The notes under the pieces were generated by a model, which did no database searches, had not been told where the DNA came from, and saw only the letters and a program-made list of their open reading frames with translations. A stretch of 64,000 nt of DNA from Streptomyces sp. Ru62 (GTDB taxonomy: Bacteria > Actinomycetota > Actinomycetes > Streptomycetales > Streptomycetaceae). The translations under genes and the position numbers were made by a program. This document shows, piece after piece, positions 63,135 through 64,000 of the stretch (the stretch's first letter is position 1; every line of letters begins with the position of its first letter). The stretch spans positions 62,001-126,000 of the forward strand of contig NZ_PQSU01000018.1 in assembly GCF_002920615.1 (NCBI RefSeq). Direction: 5' to 3'.

Positions 63135-64000
63135 ATGGGCCACCCCTTCCCGATCCGGGAGATCGCACGTCAGGCCGGTCTCAGCGAGGCCACCGTGGAC
63201 CGGGTGCTGAACGGCAGGGGAGGGGTGCGGGAGAGCACCGCGCGGGAGGTGCACCGGGCCATCGCCGACCTCGACCGGCAGCGCACCCAGGTCCGGCTGG
63301 TCGGCCGCACCTTCATGGTCGACATCGTGGCCCAGGCGCCCGAGCGGTTCACCACCGCCGTACGCGCCGCCCTGGAGGCCGAACTGCCCGCCCTGCACCC
63401 GGCCGTCGTGCGCTCCCGCTTCCACTTCCGCGAGACCGGCCCGGTCCGGGAGCTGGTCGGCACGCTCGACCGGATCGCCCGGCGCGGCTCGCAGGGCGTG
63501 ATCCTCAAGGCGCCGGACGTCCCCGAGGTCACCGCGGCCGTCGGCCGGCTGGCCGCCGCCGGCGTCCCGGTCGTCACCCTCGTCACCGACCTGCCCGCGA
63601 GCGGACGCGTCGCCTACGTCGGCATCGACAACCGGGCGGCCGGCGCGACCGCCGCCTACCTGACGGGCCAGTGGCTCGGCGACCGGCCCGGCAACGTCCT
63701 CACCAGCCTCAGCAGCGGCTTCTTCCGCAACGAGGAGGAGCGCGAGATGGGCTTCCGCAGCATCATGCGGGCCCGGCACCCGGAGCGGACGCTGGTGGAG
63801 ATCGCCGAGGGTCACGGCCTGGACGCCACGCAGTACGACCTGGTCCGCGCCGCCCTGGAACGCGACCCGGAGATCCGGGCGGTCTACTCCATCGGCGGCG
63901 GCAACAACGCGACCCTGCGGGCCTTCGCCGACCTCGGCCGCGAGTGCGCCGTGTTCGTCGCGCACGACCTGGACCACGACAACACCCGGCTGCTGCGCGA
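63135..64000 (+). CDS. LacI-family regulator (right end cut by window)
   Basis: At least 288 residues of a LacI-type regulator; the C-terminus lies beyond the window. The helix-turn-helix IREIARQAGLSEATVDRVLN is at residues about 7-26, and the sugar-binding core contains GVILKAPDVPEVTAAVG, VAYVGIDNRAAGATAAYLTG and VYSIGGGNNATLRAFADLG. It is divergent from the dioxygenase operon, which it probably controls. AGGAG precedes the ATG. Confidence 0.88.
   Translation, partial: MGHPFPIREIARQAGLSEATVDRVLNGRGGVRESTAREVHRAIADLDRQRTQVRLVGRTFMVDIVAQAPERFTTAVRAALEAELPALHPAVVRSRFHFRETGPVRELVGTLDRIARRGSQGVILKAPDVPEVTAAVGRLAAAGVPVVTLVTDLPASGRVAYVGIDNRAAGATAAYLTGQWLGDRPGNVLTSLSSGFFRNEEEREMGFRSIMRARHPERTLVEIAEGHGLDATQYDLVRAALERDPEIRAVYSIGGGNNATLRAFADLGRECAVFVAHDLDHDNTRLLR

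Overview
The window looks like a chromosomal segment of a Streptomyces or a close relative. The DNA is very GC-rich with strong third-position bias. It carries a conservon (roadblock, DUF742 and GTPase genes), tRNA-Pro(GGG) genes, Tat-dependent xylanases, PF04672 methyltransferases and many short or leaderless actinobacterial start regions. Species cannot be assigned from the sequence alone.

Layout. 1-2030: right part of a conservon plus a GAF gene. 2229-4496: tdh-kbl threonine catabolism. 4527-8487: LysR, XRE-cupin and GNAT genes, a small MmcQ/YjbR-like protein and an MFS exporter. 8718-10374: a split transketolase on the minus strand behind a SoxR/MerR-like box. 10501: first tRNA-Pro(GGG). 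10667-19880: mostly minus-strand genes (lipoprotein, Nudix-like protein, amidohydrolase plus glutamine-synthetase-like pair, two paralogous PF04672 methyltransferases around a HAD phosphatase, HhH protein, DUF3140, Dps, lipase). 20045-22818: thiolase and acyl-CoA ligase. 22877-27358: TauE/SafE permease, NagD-like phosphatase, the cobalamin genes cobK and cobF, a zinc-ribbon protein and a DUF309 protein. 27463: second, identical tRNA-Pro(GGG), followed by a decayed block (27547-30872) holding a frameshifted regulator, one intact alcohol dehydrogenase and relics of a cupin gene and an aldo/keto reductase.

31401-34244 and 38960-45580 are two halves of a xylan utilisation locus. The first encodes a GH11 xylanase, a CE4 esterase and a divergent GH10 xylanase. 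The second encodes a LacI repressor, an ABC importer (bxlEFG) and a GH3 beta-xylosidase. The halves are separated by an insertion-sequence-bearing island (34372-38482) that encodes a P-loop kinase-like protein, an unusual MerR-sliding-clamp fusion, a helical protein, a dead IS481 element and a deoxyribosyltransferase-like protein. Palindromes of the form CGAAACTTTCG precede the xylanase, importer and (weaker) GH42 operons and may tie them to one LacI regulator.

45640-49127 is a second island, of lower GC, between the beta-xylosidase and a GH42 beta-galactosidase/ABC operon (49134-54365). It encodes a CHAT caspase-like protease fused to a seven-bladed WD40 propeller, a two-TM protein with an extracytoplasmic domain, and a divergent Trypco1-domain protein. 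This is the best candidate in the window for an undescribed conflict or self-killing system.

54633-64000 is a carbohydrate or cyclitol locus: a GntR regulator, a ribose-type ABC importer, a TIM-barrel isomerase, a 64-aa protein, an operon encoding a PhyH-like dioxygenase, an SDR and a Gfo/Idh/MocA dehydrogenase, and a LacI regulator cut by the right edge. A 12-base motif shared by its two main intergenic regions suggests a common regulator.
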